From: an uncultured Oscillospiraceae bacterium
Lineage (GTDB): Bacteria > Bacillota > Clostridia > Oscillospirales > Oscillospiraceae
NCBI GenBank assembly: GCA_910578505.1
Contig: CAJTPV010000002.1
Coordinates: 1 to 64,000, forward strand
Direction: 5' to 3'
DNA: 64,000 nucleotides
Position 1 is the first letter of the stretch, and every line of letters begins with the position of its first letter. Both the position numbers and the translations under genes were made by a program. Shown in pieces: positions 49,685 through 58,338 of the stretch. The notes beneath the pieces were generated by a model. That model was not told the origin of the DNA, ran no database searches, and saw nothing but the letters and a program-made list of their open reading frames with translations.

Positions 49685-50782
49685 ATGAAGAACAACTGCG
49701 CAGACGTGGGGATCCTGACCTTCCACTGCTCTGATAACTTCGGCGCCATGCTTCAAGCCTACGGCCTGAAGCATTTTCTGTGGCGGCGCGGCATACGGGC
49801 GGAGCTCATTCCCTACGCGCCGCCCTATATGACGGGCCGCCACTGGCTGATTCCCTATGTGCCTGCGGGCAGTCCGGTGAAGCGCGTCAGCGGCGCGGTC
49901 TATGGCCTGGGGATGCACCTGTCCCAAAAGCGGGCTTTCCGTCTGCGGCGGGCCAACATGGGGCGGTTCCGGAGGGAATATCTGCTGGAGCCCGGACAGC
50001 GGACTATCCGCTTCCCCGCCGGGCTGAAAAACCTCTCCTACCGCTGCTGGATTGTGGGCAGCGACCAGATCTGGAACCCCGACATTACCTGCGGCCTGCG
50101 GCCGGAATACTTCGGCGGCTTCGCGGACCCCGCCGGGAGCCGGGTGGTGGCTTACGCCGCCAGCCTGGGCGGCGGGTCCCTCCCGCCCCGGTATGACCAG
50201 GAGTTCGCCCGCCTGCTCCGGCATGTGGACGCGCTCTCCCTCCGGGAGCAGGAGGCCGCCGCCTATGTGGGGCAGTTCTATCCCGGCGAGATCGCGGCGG
50301 TATTGGACCCGGTGTTTCTCCTGGACCGGGAGGACTGGGCGGCGGTGGAGAAGCCCCCCGCCCGGCAAAACTATATCCTGACCACCCGCACGGAGGCAAA
50401 CCCGGCGATGGAGGAATACATCCAGGCGCTGTCCCGGACATCGGGCCTGCCGGTGGTGCGGCTGGGGGGGCCGGAGGACACCTCCGGCCCGGCGGAGTTT
50501 CTGGGGTACATCCACCACGCGGACTGCGTGGTGACCAACTCCTTCCACGCCACCGCCTTCTCCGTCATCTTTGAAAAACAGTTCCTGGCCTTTGCCCACA
50601 GCAGCCTCAACGCGCGGCTGGCCAGTGTTCTGCGCCGCCACGGTCTGGAGGACCGGCTCTGGGGGGACGGGGCGGATATCCGCGCCCCTGTGGACTGGGC
50701 GGCAGTACGGCGGAAAACCGGGGCGGCGGTGGAGGAATCCGCCGGTTTTCTGCTGAAAAATATTGGAGGGGACGGACTATGA
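49685..50782 (+). CDS. Polysaccharide pyruvyl transferase family protein
   Basis: 365 aa, ATG 49685 after GAGGAGG. Family PF04230: GILTFHCSDNFGAMLQAYGL at the start, WIVGSDQIWNPDI, VAYAASLGGGSLPP, and TNSFHATAFSVIFEKQFLAF. Such enzymes add pyruvate ketals to exopolysaccharide or wall sugars (CsaB-type pyruvylation creates the binding site for SLH domains). Together with SLH proteins in the window that role is attractive, but many members act in capsule synthesis. First gene of a coupled trio. Confidence 0.85.
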   Translation: MKNNCADVGILTFHCSDNFGAMLQAYGLKHFLWRRGIRAELIPYAPPYMTGRHWLIPYVPAGSPVKRVSGAVYGLGMHLSQKRAFRLRRANMGRFRREYLLEPGQRTIRFPAGLKNLSYRCWIVGSDQIWNPDITCGLRPEYFGGFADPAGSRVVAYAASLGGGSLPPRYDQEFARLLRHVDALSLREQEAAAYVGQFYPGEIAAVLDPVFLLDREDWAAVEKPPARQNYILTTRTEANPAMEEYIQALSRTSGLPVVRLGGPEDTSGPAEFLGYIHHADCVVTNSFHATAFSVIFEKQFLAFAHSSLNARLASVLRRHGLEDRLWGDGADIRAPVDWAAVRRKTGAAVEESAGFLLKNIGGDGL

Positions 50783-51903
50783 GGCTGTATGAGGAAAAAG
50801 CGGCCTGCTGCGGCTGCGGCGCATGCGCGGACGCCTGCCCGGTCCAGGCCATCCGGATGGTCCCGGACCGGGAGGGGTTCCTCTACCCGGAAGTCATCCG
50901 GACGGCGTGCGTCCACTGCGGCCGGTGTGACGCGGTATGCCCCCTGAAGGCAGAGAGCGCCGCCCTCCGGGAAGGCCTCTTTTTCGGCGCGCGGTCAGAG
51001 AGGCTCCGTCCCGGCAGCTCCTCCGGGGGCATGTTCACAGTACTGGCCGAATATGTCCTGCAGCGGAAGGGCGCGGTTTTCGGCGCGGCCTTTGGCGAAC
51101 ATATGGAGGTCCTGCACCGGGAGGCCCAAAGCCCGGCGGAGCTGGAGGGCCTGCGGCGGACAAAGTATGTGCAGAGCCGCCTGGACGGCGTGTATATCCG
51201 GATCCGCTCCCTGCTGAAAGAGGGCCGGTGGGTGCTGTTCTGCGGCACACCCTGTCAGGCACACGCGCTGAAACGCTTTCTGGGGGAGCCATACCCCACC
51301 CTGCTCCTGGCGGACCTGGTGTGCTACGGCGTGCCGTCCCCAGGCATCTGGCGCAGATATGTGGCGCTGCTGGAGCGCAGGCACGGCGGCAGGCTGACGG
51401 AGTTCTCCTTCCGGGATAAACGGGCCCGGGACAATGGCCATACCCGCTGCTACACCACCGGCAGCCGGGAGTATACGTCGAGCTTGGGCGAAGATATTTT
51501 CTGCAAAATGTTTTTTGCCAATCTCAGCATCCGCCCATCCTGCCACGCCTGCCGGTACTGTACGCCGGACCGGGAGAGCGATTTCACCCTGGGCGACTTC
51601 TGGGGGATCGAGCGTGTCAGGCCGGAGTGGGACGACGGCATGGGAACCTCCCTGGTCATCCTGCACACAGAAAGGGCGCGGGAGGTCTGGGAGCAGATCA
51701 GGGGCGGGCTGGACTGGTTCCCCTGCCGGCAGGCCGACGCCCTGCAGCCCCGGCTGCGGGAGCCGACGCCGGTTTCCAGATTCCGCGGCGCGTTTATGGC
51801 GGCCTGCCGGGTTCTGCCCGCCGGGTGGCTGTTCCCCCTGTCCACCGCGGCGCTGTCTGCCGCCGGACTGTGCAGGCGGCTGGTTGTCAGGAGGCGGCGG
51901 TAA
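50779..51903 (+). CDS. Coenzyme F420 hydrogenase/dehydrogenase beta-subunit-like iron-sulfur protein
   Basis: 374 aa; ATG 50779 overlaps the upstream stop by 4 bases. N-terminal double ferredoxin (CCGCGACADACP, CVHCGRCDAVCP), then FrhB-like domains with SGGMFTVLAEYVLQ, LFCGTPCQAHALKRFLG and CHACRYCTPDRESDFTLGDFWG. In non-methanogens this family regularly stands beside pyruvyl transferases in polysaccharide clusters; it probably provides reduction for a sugar or polyprenyl step, not F420 chemistry (inference). Confidence 0.85.
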   Translation: MRLYEEKAACCGCGACADACPVQAIRMVPDREGFLYPEVIRTACVHCGRCDAVCPLKAESAALREGLFFGARSERLRPGSSSGGMFTVLAEYVLQRKGAVFGAAFGEHMEVLHREAQSPAELEGLRRTKYVQSRLDGVYIRIRSLLKEGRWVLFCGTPCQAHALKRFLGEPYPTLLLADLVCYGVPSPGIWRRYVALLERRHGGRLTEFSFRDKRARDNGHTRCYTTGSREYTSSLGEDIFCKMFFANLSIRPSCHACRYCTPDRESDFTLGDFWGIERVRPEWDDGMGTSLVILHTERAREVWEQIRGGLDWFPCRQADALQPRLREPTPVSRFRGAFMAACRVLPAGWLFPLSTAALSAAGLCRRLVVRRRR

Positions 51904-52901
51904 TGGAGCACTATGAGCGCGGCCTGGTCTCCGCCGTCACGCCGGTGTATAACGGGGAGGCCCATCTGCACACCCTGCTGGACGCCCTGCTGGCCCAGAC
52001 CTATCCCCGGATGGAGATCATTCTGGTGGACGACGGCTCCACCGACGGCACCGCGGCGGCGGCGGAGAGGTACCGGGACAAATTTGCCGCCAGGGGGTAC
52101 AGCTACCGGCTCGTCCGCGGGGAGCACAAAAACGCCTCCGCTGCCATCAACGGAGGCCTGCCCTTTGTGACGGGAGAATTTTTGATCTGGCCGGACAGCG
52201 ACGACGTGCTGGAGCCGGAGTCCGTGGAGCGGCGGGTGGACTTTCTGCAAAAGCATCCGGGCTATCAGTGCGTGCGGTCCCTGTCCTACTACTTCGACGC
52301 GGAGACCGGCCAGCGCCTGGCGGAGCGGGACGAAAAGCAGGGGGATCTGTCAAAAGAGGACCTGTTCTGGGACATTCTGGAATTCCAGACCTTTGTGTGC
52401 TGCGGCTGCTACATGCTGCGCTCCGGGGCCTTTTTCTCCATCTACCCGGACCGCAGCATCCCGGAATACGATGTGGGGCAGAATTTTCAAATGCTGCTGC
52501 CGTTTATGTACCGGCACAAGTGCCCCACCATCCCCCAGGAGCTGTACGGCGTGGCTGTGCGGCCGGGCAGCCACTCCCGCAGGGCTCTGGACCAGGCCCT
52601 GGAGGAGAAAAAATACAGCGACTATGAGCGCCTGGTGGACGACATCGCCGCCATCTGCCGGATTGCGGACAAAGCGTCCCTGGACCGCCTGGAGTGCTGG
52701 AAGGCCCGGCGGCGGTATCAGATCTCCATGAAATACGGGCGCGGCCAGGCGGCCAGCCAGGCCCTCCGGCAGCTGCGCAGGTGCGGGGGGCTCCGGAACG
52801 GCGAGACGGTCCGCCTGCTGTGTGAGGTGTATCTGATGCACAGCCGGGTGGGCCGCAGGCTGTACCCCCTGTACCGGAGGATCCGGTACGGACAGCCGTG
52901 A
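51903..52901 (+). CDS. Glycosyltransferase family 2
   Basis: 332 aa, ATG 51903 shares a base with the upstream stop (TAATG). GT-A fold motifs: VSAVTPVYNGEAHLHTLLDA, IILVDDGSTDGT, a WPDSDDVLEPESV DxD site. The C-terminal part (from about 235) is helical and basic. It should add a sugar to a surface glycan with the two preceding enzymes. Confidence 0.88.
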   Translation: MEHYERGLVSAVTPVYNGEAHLHTLLDALLAQTYPRMEIILVDDGSTDGTAAAAERYRDKFAARGYSYRLVRGEHKNASAAINGGLPFVTGEFLIWPDSDDVLEPESVERRVDFLQKHPGYQCVRSLSYYFDAETGQRLAERDEKQGDLSKEDLFWDILEFQTFVCCGCYMLRSGAFFSIYPDRSIPEYDVGQNFQMLLPFMYRHKCPTIPQELYGVAVRPGSHSRRALDQALEEKKYSDYERLVDDIAAICRIADKASLDRLECWKARRRYQISMKYGRGQAASQALRQLRRCGGLRNGETVRLLCEVYLMHSRVGRRLYPLYRRIRYGQP

Positions 52902-53046
52902 GCCCCAAGCCCTCCCGGTCAGCCCGCGGTGGGCCCGGCCGCCTGTTCCGGACATTTTTTCTGACAGCCCGTATCCCTTTTTGCGAATATATGCTATAAT
53001 GCCTCTATCCAACTGAGGCAAAAAAACAAACAGGAGGCATCAAGCT

Positions 53047-53817
53047 ATGCAGCAACTGGAAAAGCAATTTCACATCCACTGCACTGCCGGCGACGTGGGC
53101 CGCTACTGCATCCTGCCCGGCGACCCGGGCCGGTGCGCGTCCATAGCGGAGCACTTTGACAGCCCCCGGCTCATCAGCCAGAACCGGGAGTACACCGTCT
53201 ATACCGGCAGCCTGCTGGGGGAACCGGTCACCGTCTGCTCCACCGGCATCGGCGGCCCCTCTGCCGCCATTGCCATGGAGGAGCTGACCGCCATTGGCGC
53301 GGACACGTTTATCCGGGTGGGCACCTGCGGGGGCATCGACCTGGACGTGCAGTCCGGCGACATCGTCGTCGCCACCGGCGCCATCCGCTTTGAGGGCACC
53401 AGCCGGGAATACGCGCCTATTGAGTTCCCGGCGGTGTCGGACTTCACCGTCGCCGCCGCCCTGCTGGACGCGGCCCGCGCGCTGGGCAAGACCTGCCACG
53501 CGGGCGTGGTGCAGAGCAAGGACAGCTTTTATGGGCAGCACAGTCCGGGGCGCATGCCGGTCAGCTGCGAGCTGCTGAACAAGTGGGAGGCCTGGAAGCG
53601 CCTGGGGGTCAAGGCCAGCGAGATGGAGAGCGCGGCGCTGTACGTGGTTGCCGCGGCCCTGCATGTGCGCTGCGGCAGCTGCTTTCACGTCATCTGGAAC
53701 CAGGAGCGGGAGGCCGCCGGCCTGGACCAGCGGATGAGCGAGGACACCAGCGCCGCCGTGACAGTGGGCGTGGAGGCCATGAAGCTGCTGATCGAACGGG
53801 ACAGGGCAGCCCGTTAA
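53047..53817 (+). CDS. udp: Uridine phosphorylase
   Basis: 256 aa. Phosphate site YCILPGDPGRC; IGGPSAAIAMEEL; FIRVGTCGGI; and the nucleoside-binding SEMESAALYVVAA. It cleaves uridine to uracil and ribose-1-phosphate. An extended -10 (TGCTATAAT, ending 53000) lies upstream. The stop codon overlaps that of the convergent mutY (TTAA). Confidence 0.9.
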   Translation: MQQLEKQFHIHCTAGDVGRYCILPGDPGRCASIAEHFDSPRLISQNREYTVYTGSLLGEPVTVCSTGIGGPSAAIAMEELTAIGADTFIRVGTCGGIDLDVQSGDIVVATGAIRFEGTSREYAPIEFPAVSDFTVAAALLDAARALGKTCHAGVVQSKDSFYGQHSPGRMPVSCELLNKWEAWKRLGVKASEMESAALYVVAAALHVRCGSCFHVIWNQEREAAGLDQRMSEDTSAAVTVGVEAMKLLIERDRAAR

Positions 53818-54863
53818 AGGATCTTCAGCGCCTCCGCCAGATACTTCCCAAAGGCGGAGGGCACTGCCAATTCTTCCAGCGTCTCCCGGTCCGCCCAGGT
53901 AAAGCCGCCGCCGTCCCCCCGCACGGTCAGAAGATAGCCGGTCATGTGCCACTCCACATGGGTAAAAATGTGTTTGGCGGTGATTTTCTTCCGCCACTCC
54001 ACCGGCACAAGGCCCCACTTCTCCAGAGGCCGGGCGGCGGCGTCCTCCTCCAGCGCGCCGGGGACGTGGGGGAACTCCCACAGTCCCGCCAGCAGTCCCT
54101 GTTCCGGGCGTTTGCGCAGGGCGACGGTCCCATCCCTCCACAGGAGATAGACCGTCAGCTCCTCCCTGCGCCGCCCGGCTTTTTTTGTCCGCACAGGCAG
54201 CGCGGCCTGCAGTCCCAGCCGCTCCGCCTCGCACAGGCCGGACAGCGGGCAGCGGGCGCACGCCGGCGCAGCCTTGGGCAGGCACACCGTGGCCCCCAGG
54301 TCCATCAGCGCCTGGTTGTACTCCCCCGGCCGGTCCTGGGACATGGCCCGCTCCATCAGGGCCCGGATCTTTTTCCGGACCGCCGGGTCCATAATGTCCT
54401 CCTGGAGGCCGGCGACACGGGCCGCCACCCGCAGCACGTTGCCGTCCACCGCCGGGACCGCCCGCCCAAAGGCGATGGACGCAATAGCGCCGGCGGTATA
54501 GTCCCCGATTCCCGGCAGCTTCAGCAGGTCCTTTTCCTCCTCCGGGAACCGCCCGCCGCAGGTGTTGACGATCATCAGGGCGGCTTTGTGCATATTTCTG
54601 GCCCGGCTGTAGTAGCCCAGGCCCTGCCACAGCTTCATCAGCTGCTCCTCGTCCGCCGCCGCCAGGGCCTCCACAGTGGGCAGCGCCTCCATCCAGCGCT
54701 GGTAGTAGGGCAGCACTGCCGCCACCCGTGTCTGCTGGAGCATGATTTCCGACACCCAGACCTGGTAGGGGTCGCCGGTCCCCCGCCAGGGCAGCGTCCG
54801 CTTATGGGTGTCATACCAGTCCAGCAGCGGCCCGGCCATCGCCGCCAGCCGTTGTTCCGTCAT
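53814..54863 (-). CDS. mutY: A/G-specific adenine DNA glycosylase MutY
   Basis: 349 aa from ATG 54863 (GGGAGGGG upstream). Catalytic Glu in WVSEIMLQQTRV, helix-hairpin-helix LLKLPGIGDYTAGAIAS, catalytic Asp in AVDGNVLRV; a Nudix-like C-terminal domain recognises 8-oxoG. The [4Fe-4S] loop reads C-x7-C-x2-C-x5-C (CLPKAAPACARCPLSGLC); the family norm is C-x6-C-x2-C-x5-C, so there is one extra residue. It removes adenine mispaired with 8-oxoguanine. Confidence 0.93.
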   Translation of the reverse strand: MTEQRLAAMAGPLLDWYDTHKRTLPWRGTGDPYQVWVSEIMLQQTRVAAVLPYYQRWMEALPTVEALAAADEEQLMKLWQGLGYYSRARNMHKAALMIVNTCGGRFPEEEKDLLKLPGIGDYTAGAIASIAFGRAVPAVDGNVLRVAARVAGLQEDIMDPAVRKKIRALMERAMSQDRPGEYNQALMDLGATVCLPKAAPACARCPLSGLCEAERLGLQAALPVRTKKAGRRREELTVYLLWRDGTVALRKRPEQGLLAGLWEFPHVPGALEEDAAARPLEKWGLVPVEWRKKITAKHIFTHVEWHMTGYLLTVRGDGGGFTWADRETLEELAVPSAFGKYLAEALKIL

Positions 54864-54877
54864 GCATTCCCCTCCCG

Positions 54878-55723
54878 TCAGAACCGCTGGGCGAATCCGC
54901 ACCGGCGGCACAGCTCCTCACTGGGCCTGCCCTGGGAGAAGCCGTCGTAAATGGCCCTGGCCCGCGGGCTGTCCAGGATGTCCGGCAGGTCCCGCTCCAA
55001 CAGGTTCCCCAGAGGGATGTCCCCCTCGTGGTCCAGGCAGCAGGGGACCACGGTGCCGTCGCACAGCACCGCGATCTGCTCCCGCAGGCCCAGACAGAAC
55101 CGGACCGGTCCCTCCGGACGCTCCAGGTCCGGCCACACAAACCTCTCCGCCTGCTCCAGATACAGCCGCTCTCCCAGCCGCCAGCTCCCGCTCCGCGGTT
55201 GGGGCAGGGTGAGGGGATGGGCCCCCAGCTGCCCGGCCAGAAAATCCAGGATCTCCCCGTTGCGCCGGTCCGCGCCGCCGATGTTCCACAGCCGCAGGGC
55301 GCAGATGGTGCCCCGGCGGGCCGCCTGGACCGCGTAGTCCCACACACGGGCCAGATAGCCGGTGAGCTCTCCGGCCCGGTTGCCCTCCATGCAGTGGAGG
55401 GAGATACTGACCTTGTGGAGGGGCGGGCCGGACAGCAGGAGAGGTCCCTGTTGGTCCAGCAGGGTGCCATTGGTGGTCAGGCAGATGGAGAACCCCATCT
55501 CCCCGGCGGCCTCCAGCAGCTCTCTTAACTGCGGGTGCAGCAGCGGCTCCCCCATCACGTGCAGGTACAGGTATGTCACATAGGGCCGCAGCCGTCCGGC
55601 CAGGACCCGGAACTGCTCCGGCGGCAGGAACCCCTTTTCCCGCCGGGTGCCGGGGCAGAAATCGCAGCGGAGATTGCAGACGTTGGTGATCTCGACATAG
55701 GCCCGTTTCAGCCGTCTCCTCAT
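54878..55723 (-). CDS. Radical SAM/SPASM domain protein
   Basis: 281 aa. [4Fe-4S]-SAM motif CNLRCDFC at residues 16-23; GEPLLHPQL; LTTNGTLLD; a C-terminal SPASM-like region with CLGLREQIAV, VVPCCLDHEG and ELCRRCGF cysteines. SPASM enzymes often modify peptides or help build cofactors; no precursor peptide is seen in the neighbourhood. 14 bases before mutY in the same direction, so the two are probably co-transcribed. Confidence 0.85.
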   Translation of the reverse strand: MRRRLKRAYVEITNVCNLRCDFCPGTRREKGFLPPEQFRVLAGRLRPYVTYLYLHVMGEPLLHPQLRELLEAAGEMGFSICLTTNGTLLDQQGPLLLSGPPLHKVSISLHCMEGNRAGELTGYLARVWDYAVQAARRGTICALRLWNIGGADRRNGEILDFLAGQLGAHPLTLPQPRSGSWRLGERLYLEQAERFVWPDLERPEGPVRFCLGLREQIAVLCDGTVVPCCLDHEGDIPLGNLLERDLPDILDSPRARAIYDGFSQGRPSEELCRRCGFAQRF

Positions 55724-56062
55724 CCGTGTCCGTTCCCTTTCCGCGCCTCACAGGCGCTCTTTTTCTGTTCTTCCACTTCAGGTTTATTCATGCTCTCCAA
55801 CCTTTATCGTACAATCATGCCGCTTATTGTATCATACATGCCTGATGATTGCAACGCACAGATGACGCATTGCCGGGGCAATTGAACGAATAAACATGTT
55901 GAAATCGTGAACAAAGTCACATCCGGGCGTTTGACAGTTCCGGGAGTAAAAAACGCCTGAAAAGCATTGGGAATACAAGGGAAAATCAGTCAAATTTTTT
56001 GTATTGAAGTATAGTAATTTCTAGTAATGTATAATATAATTGCATAAAGGAGCGAATATATC
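55724..56062. other. AT-rich intergenic region without a recognised gene
   Basis: About 340 bases, clearly AT-richer than the flanks. TATAAT (about 56029-56034) and AAAGGAG stand in front of the transposase remnant, as the element's own expression signals. No tRNA or terminator was recognised, and I could not define terminal inverted repeats. Confidence 0.4.
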
Positions 56063-56853
56063 ATGCGAGTAACCATAACAAAGTCTAAAAATGCAGAGTC
56101 ATTCTACATCACCTAGTCATACATCAACGAGCAGAGAAAAAGCACATCCACCGTGATCCGCAAGTTAGGGACCCTGGCAGTAAACGCTCCGGATTGGAAG
56201 CGGCACAAAAGTTTCTGGAACCACCAACGTATCAGCTCCATGATGTATACAGGGCGTTAAGTGTGCTGGCCCAAGAGAGCGATTATATCCAGGAAGAAGT
56301 ATACAAAAACAGTCATTTCATCTGCCAAAGGAACGACCACGTTCTGTATTACGATTGTACGAACTACTATTTTGAGATCAAGCAGGAAGATGGGGAGAAA
56401 AAATACGGGAAAAGCAAGGAGCACCGCCCGAATCCCATCGTGCAGATGGGCCTGTTTACAGATGGAGATGGAATCCCTCTGGCGTTCTCTCTGTTTCCGG
56501 GCAATCAAAATGAGCAGACATCTTTAAAGCCTCTGGAGACGAAGGTGCTGCGGGAATTCGGCTGTGACAAGTTCATCTATTGCAGTGATGCAGGGCTGGC
56601 CTCCGAAAACAACCGGGAATTCAACCATATGGGCAAACGGGCCTTTATTGTCACCCAATCCATTAAAAAACTGCCAGCCGAAGACCGTCAGTGGGCCTTA
56701 AACGGGACAGGCTTTCGCAGACTATCCGATGACAAGCCGGTGGATCTCTCCCGGTTGTCAGAGCAGGATGTACATGAGCTGTTTTACAAAGACGCGCCTT
56801 ACACCACAAAGAAACTGTATCAGCGGTTGATTATCACCTATTCCCCCAAGTAG
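56063..56853 (+). pseudogene. Remnant of an IS1634-type (DDE) transposase
   Basis: The frame starts MRVTITKSKNAESFYIT at ATG 56063 and hits an in-frame TAG at 56114. It continues SYINEQRKSTSTVIRKLG, then shifts frame near 56190. The part from 56194 to 56853 reads through as 219 aa with YYDCTNYYFEIKQ, IVQMGLFTDGDGIPLAFSLF and IYCSDAGLASENN, the first DDE-region motifs of the IS1634 family. The protein stops after LIITYSPK, so the whole second half is missing. Nonsense, frameshift, internal deletion and 3' loss make it dead. Lower GC than flanks. Confidence 0.88.
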
Positions 56854-56880
56854 CGGCCCGGTTTTCCGGGCCGCGCTTTT
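56853..56880 (+). terminator. Terminator at the end of the transposase remnant
   Basis: Perfect stem GCGGCCCGG (56853-56861) / CCGGGCCGC (56866-56874), TTTT loop, then GCTTTT. It begins on the last base of the remnant's stop codon, so it probably belonged to a gene lost in the rearrangement. Confidence 0.8.
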
Positions 56881-56912
56881 GTAATGTGTGTCATTTGAAG
56901 GGAGTGGACAAC

Positions 56913-57419
56913 ATGGGTAAGAAAAAGAAGAAGCGCCAGCCAGAGCCGGAACAGCGGCAGCCCCGTCTGAACCGGCGGCAGCTGCTGGGTCTGGCGGCGG
57001 CGTGGGACGCGGCGGCGAAGGAGACGGACCGCGCCGTGAAGCAGGCCGGCGGCCTCACGCCCCGCTGGGTCAAGGCGGACGTGGTATACCTGTCGGAGGA
57101 GATCTCCGCCGGGGAGCTGGCCAAGTCGCTGAAATCATCCCGGCAGGAATTTTTCCGCTACGGCCTGGCCTTTGATGCCGGCTATGAGACCGCCCTGCTG
57201 GAGGCGGAGCTCAACGGCGCGAAAATCTATGACTACGAAGAAAATCCGGGCATTGACCTGGAATATCTCAATACGTATCTGAAAAAGGCGGGATGGCCCG
57301 CCCTGCCCGGCATGCCGGAGCGCTGCACGGTGTTCCAGTGCATCGGCTGGCTGTGCGACGAGACGGACCTGCTGTCCGTGATGCTGCCGCTGATGGACAT
57401 CATGGCGGCCATTGGGTGA
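56913..57419 (+). CDS. Hypothetical protein, 168 aa
   Basis: ATG 56913 (GAAGGGAG upstream). Basic N-terminus (GKKKKKRQPEPEQRQ), then a helical protein with LLGLAAAWDAAAKETDRAV, KADVVYLSEEISAGELAKSL and YDYEENPGIDLEYLNTYLKKAG. No signal peptide, no membrane helix. Family not recognised. It sits 24 bases before the DUF4860 gene. Confidence 0.65.
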   Translation: MGKKKKKRQPEPEQRQPRLNRRQLLGLAAAWDAAAKETDRAVKQAGGLTPRWVKADVVYLSEEISAGELAKSLKSSRQEFFRYGLAFDAGYETALLEAELNGAKIYDYEENPGIDLEYLNTYLKKAGWPALPGMPERCTVFQCIGWLCDETDLLSVMLPLMDIMAAIG

Positions 57420-57443
57420 GCCTATGAGAAGAAGGAGAAATCG

Positions 57444-57881
57444 ATGGCCCGGCTGCGGGGGCTGCTGTTTCCCGCGGCGGCGGTGCTGCTGACCGGGGCC
57501 GGCGTGTACCAGCGCCTGACGGAGCGGGACCAGGCGGCCTGCAGCCGCCGGACCTTCGCCCAGTACATCGCCACCCGCGTGCGGCAGGCCGACTGTCTGG
57601 ACGGCGTCAGCGTGGAGGATTTTGACGGCGTCCCCGCCCTGACGCTGTGGGCGGAGGATGGCTATGTGACACGGGTCTACTGGTATGACGGCTATCTGAT
57701 GGAGCTGTATACCGACGTATCCTCCCGCATCCCCCCTGCGGAGGGGGACCGGCTGATGGAGGCCGGCGGGCTGGGGCTGTCCCTGGCTGACGGCATGCTG
57801 ACCGTGGACCTGACGGACGCGGCGGGCGCCCAGGAGCGGCTGGAGCTGTCCCTGCGCAGCGGAGAGGGGGCGGCGTCATGA
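57444..57881 (+). CDS. DUF4860-type pseudopilin-like protein
   Basis: 145 aa, one N-terminal membrane helix (about 5-22: LLFPAAAVLLTGAGVYQRL) and a mostly beta soluble part (TFAQYIATRVRQADCLDGVSV, VTRVYWYDGYLMELY). The pattern fits DUF4860, members of which sit in type IV pilus/pseudopilin operons of Clostridia. The N-terminal charged stretch before the helix looks shortened compared with what I recall of the family. Overlaps the next gene as ATGA. Confidence 0.65.
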   Translation: MARLRGLLFPAAAVLLTGAGVYQRLTERDQAACSRRTFAQYIATRVRQADCLDGVSVEDFDGVPALTLWAEDGYVTRVYWYDGYLMELYTDVSSRIPPAEGDRLMEAGGLGLSLADGMLTVDLTDAAGAQERLELSLRSGEGAAS

Positions 57882-58312
57882 GGAGCAAGGCCCCGCTGAT
57901 GCTGATGGAGCAGATGGTCATGCTGCTGGTGTTCGCGCTGGCGGCTGCGGTGTGCCTGCAGGCCTTTGCCGTGCTGTGCCTGACGGTGTTTGCGCTGCTG
58001 AGCCTGACCACCGTCCGGGCGGACGTGCGCCTGGCGGACGCCTCGGTCCAGGCTGTCAGCGACTACTACGCCGCGGACCGGGCGGCCCAGTCCATCCTGG
58101 CCCGGCTGCGGGGCGGCGAGATGCCGGAGGGCGTGACGTCTATGGGCGGAAATCTCTACGCCTACAGCTGCCCGGTTTCCGACCGGCAGCAGCTGGAGGT
58201 CGAGGTGGAGGTGGACGGCACGGCGTACCGGATCCTGCGCTGGCAGACTGTCCCCACAGGGGAATGGGAATCTGACGGCAGCCTGGAAGTGTGGGACGGA
58301 ACGCTATTCTAA
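57878..58312 (+). CDS. Pseudopilin-like protein, probable fusion of two pilin genes by deletion
   Basis: 144 aa. Residues 1-30 (SKAPLMLMEQMVMLLVFALA, then AAVCLQAF) look like the start of one small pilin-like protein. Residues 31-144 (VLCLTVFALLSLTTVRADVR, then a YYAADRAAQSIL helix and beta part) look like another, beginning at its own hydrophobic helix. Two hydrophobic N-terminal helices in the first 47 residues with no loop between them are not expected in a pilin. A natural in-frame deletion joining neighbours at about 57966-57976 explains it. Whether the product is made or functional is unknown. Confidence 0.6.
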   Translation: MRSKAPLMLMEQMVMLLVFALAAAVCLQAFAVLCLTVFALLSLTTVRADVRLADASVQAVSDYYAADRAAQSILARLRGGEMPEGVTSMGGNLYAYSCPVSDRQQLEVEVEVDGTAYRILRWQTVPTGEWESDGSLEVWDGTLF

Positions 58313-58338
58313 GAAGTCTACAAGGAGGAAGGCACAAT

